DNA of 64,000 nt from Autumnicola psychrophila (GTDB lineage: Bacteria; Bacteroidota; Bacteroidia; Flavobacteriales; Flavobacteriaceae): positions 291,812 to 355,811 of the forward strand of contig NZ_JAVRHN010000003.1 of assembly GCF_031846645.1 (NCBI RefSeq). Reading direction: 5' to 3'. The position numbers were made by a program, and so were the translations under genes. Under the pieces are notes generated by a model. That model was not told where the DNA came from. It made no database searches and saw only the letters and a program-made list of their open reading frames with translations. How positions within the stretch are numbered: position 1 is the first letter of the stretch; the number at the start of each line of letters is the position of its first letter. Below are positions 62,702 to 64,000 of this stretch, piece by piece.

Positions 62702-63799
62702 TTATTTTTTACTTAATTTCTTATTAAAAAGCTGCTTGTGAATTTTAGGGTCATCTATAACTTTTGCTATTTCTGGTATTGCAGAGGGAGAGAAGAATAC
62801 TTTAGTCCTTTGTGAATACTGGTCGACTGTTTCTATCCAAATAAATTTATTAAAGTCATTCGAGACTGTTTGATTAGGTGGATTTATTACATTGAAACTT
62901 TTATCATTAACCCATCCCAAATGATCGATCACTATTTTTAGATGTGCATTTGTAAATTTGTAATTGGCAACTTCTTTTACAGCCTTTTCTAAACTCGTTA
63001 AGGAAATATGTTCTCTTTCTGTATGGATTTCACCCATAAGCTTGTATATCGGTTTGCCTTCATTATCAGTGATTTTGCCAATTTCCCCAGCACTTATTGC
63101 ACTTAAAATAATATTGAAAACACCTTCTTGTGATTTCTCGATATCTATGTTACTGCCCGAGAGAGTTTTATCTTTATTGTTGAAACCATAAACTTTGTTT
63201 TGTTGCGGATTCAAGATCAAAACTTCACGTGGATTTATATCTATCATTTCAGGAAGTAATTTTGACCAAATTTCCATGAATTCTTTACTTTTTTCATTTG
63301 CTTTAATTTGTAGAAAGCGGTCAAATTCTGATGTTGACTTGTTTGCCTGTTCAGTTCCTCCAGTATCTCTATAATAGATCGCACCTTTTTCGATTTTATA
63401 TTCTTTAAAATCATTGATCGGAACGAGGGTATTATTACTTTTTGGAATTAATATGTAATAAAATTTTCTAATACTTATTTGAAACTGTTGGATATCTAAT
63501 GATACTCCATTCTTCAAAATTTTATTGAATTTTTGGCTAATATCATTTAAATCGAGTTTGGCAAAACAATCGATGTTTTTTTGATTTAATCCTAAATCCT
63601 CATGAACTCCAGTCGTACTGTTTTCTTTAATTCCTATAATGATAATCCCACCATTGGCATTTGAGAAAGAAATTATATCCTTTGCGAAGTTTTTCATGAA
63701 AGTAGTGACATCATTATCGTTTGGAATAAAATTTAATTCCATTTTATAATCTACGAGTCCGTTTTCTTTAGGATACTTTCCATGGTCTTTAAGCTTCAA
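62702..63799 (-). CDS. ATP-binding protein with AlbA_2 (Schlafen-like) domain
   Basis: A 365-residue protein. The N-terminal AlbA_2 domain has VDYKMELNFIP and FSNANGGIIIIGIKENSTTG (residues ~45-65), as in Schlafen/AlbA_2 family members that bind nucleic acids and often occur in defence or transcriptional contexts. The C-terminal half (~180-365) contains no motif I can name. It is A/T-rich, on the minus strand and between attC-like hairpins D and E, so it is probably a horizontally acquired cassette. Confidence 0.8.
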   Translation of the reverse strand: MKLKDHGKYPKENGLVDYKMELNFIPNDNDVTTFMKNFAKDIISFSNANGGIIIIGIKENSTTGVHEDLGLNQKNIDCFAKLDLNDISQKFNKILKNGVSLDIQQFQISIRKFYYILIPKSNNTLVPINDFKEYKIEKGAIYYRDTGGTEQANKSTSEFDRFLQIKANEKSKEFMEIWSKLLPEMIDINPREVLILNPQQNKVYGFNNKDKTLSGSNIDIEKSQEGVFNIILSAISAGEIGKITDNEGKPIYKLMGEIHTEREHISLTSLEKAVKEVANYKFTNAHLKIVIDHLGWVNDKSFNVINPPNQTVSNDFNKFIWIETVDQYSQRTKVFFSPSAIPEIAKVIDDPKIHKQLFNKKLSKK

Positions 63800-63870
63800 T
63801 TAAAACTTCTACATGGTTTTTTAATTCTTTTAATTCCATTATTGGCTGTTTGAATGAGAATGTCGGTTTA

Positions 63871-64000
63871 AATTGTGCCTAACGGTCTCGTGTATGAGCA
63901 GTAGCGGATTTTAAGCCACTAAACTGTCAGATAGCACCGACCTTTGATTTAAAGTTTTACGTTTTAAAATAGCACTTAACCCGCTATTGCTTATACACAA
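63871..64000 (-). repeat. attC-like site E, running off the right edge
   Basis: Read on the minus strand it ends CGTTAGGCACAATT, like the end of site A. Its outer arms (TCGTGTATGAGCAGTAGCGG at 63888-63907 and the complement of 63981-64000) match at 17 of 20 positions; the far end lies outside the window. It lies upstream of the AlbA_2 gene, where the attC of a preceding cassette would be. Confidence 0.6.

Overview
The window looks like a chromosomal segment from a flavobacterium of the Bacteroidota, probably a marine Flavobacteriaceae close to Gramella/Christiangramia or Salegentibacter (inference from gene order and protein style, not from a search). Supporting signs are the AT-rich sequence, TAnnTTTG-type -7 promoter boxes, a T9SS-type C-terminal sorting domain, a flavobacterial MalQ/TreY/GH57/GlgE group, and the gcvT - epimerase - pterin dehydratase - yebC order.

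Layout. 0-9.3 kb: end of a secreted T9SS cargo protein, two small membrane proteins, then housekeeping genes (nnr, gcvT, epimerase, pterin-4a-carbinolamine dehydratase, yebC, proline dehydrogenase, aroB). 9.4-16 kb: mostly minus-strand genes (deglycase-like amidotransferase, YihY, DinB, ppc, Lrp, M14 peptidase). 16-17 kb: an XRE-type regulator behind a cluster of five TTTACAATTGTAAA-like palindromes, and a small lipoprotein. 17-23.8 kb: a topoisomerase IV operon (parE - unknown membrane protein - parC - mscL) and ychF, separated by a large perfect hairpin. 24.2-27.6 kb: pta and ackA, with a TGAGTAG tandem array between them. 27.8-31.9 kb: exported and redox proteins, a methyltransferase and a small lipoprotein.

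32.2-36.4 kb is an accessory stretch. An AIPR-family gene, an Abi-alpha (DUF4393) gene and a frameshifted serine hydrolase are each followed by an attC-like inverted-repeat segment, so they look like integron-type cassettes carrying abortive-infection genes. 36.6-41.2 kb holds exported proteins, an FKBP lipoprotein, a sugar acetyltransferase and the tail of a lost TauE/SafE gene. 41.3-59.3 kb is a large alpha-glucan/trehalose locus: serine hydrolase, malQ, treY, GH57 and treZ on the minus strand, diverging from glgE, treS-maltokinase and glgB on the plus strand. Together TreS-Mak, GlgE, GlgB and TreY/TreZ can form a closed trehalose - maltose-1-phosphate - branched glucan - trehalose cycle. 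GlgB carries an unusual Lys/Thr/Ala-rich N-terminal tail of about 250 residues.

59.6-64 kb is accessory again: a decayed gene truncated by an IS91-type element (tyrosine recombinase plus HUH transposase, with near-identical inverted ends), then an AlbA_2 (Schlafen-like) ATP-binding protein between attC-like hairpins, the right one running off the window.

No rRNA, tRNA or CRISPR array was recognised. Several breaks fall in A/T homopolymers, so some may be sequencing errors.
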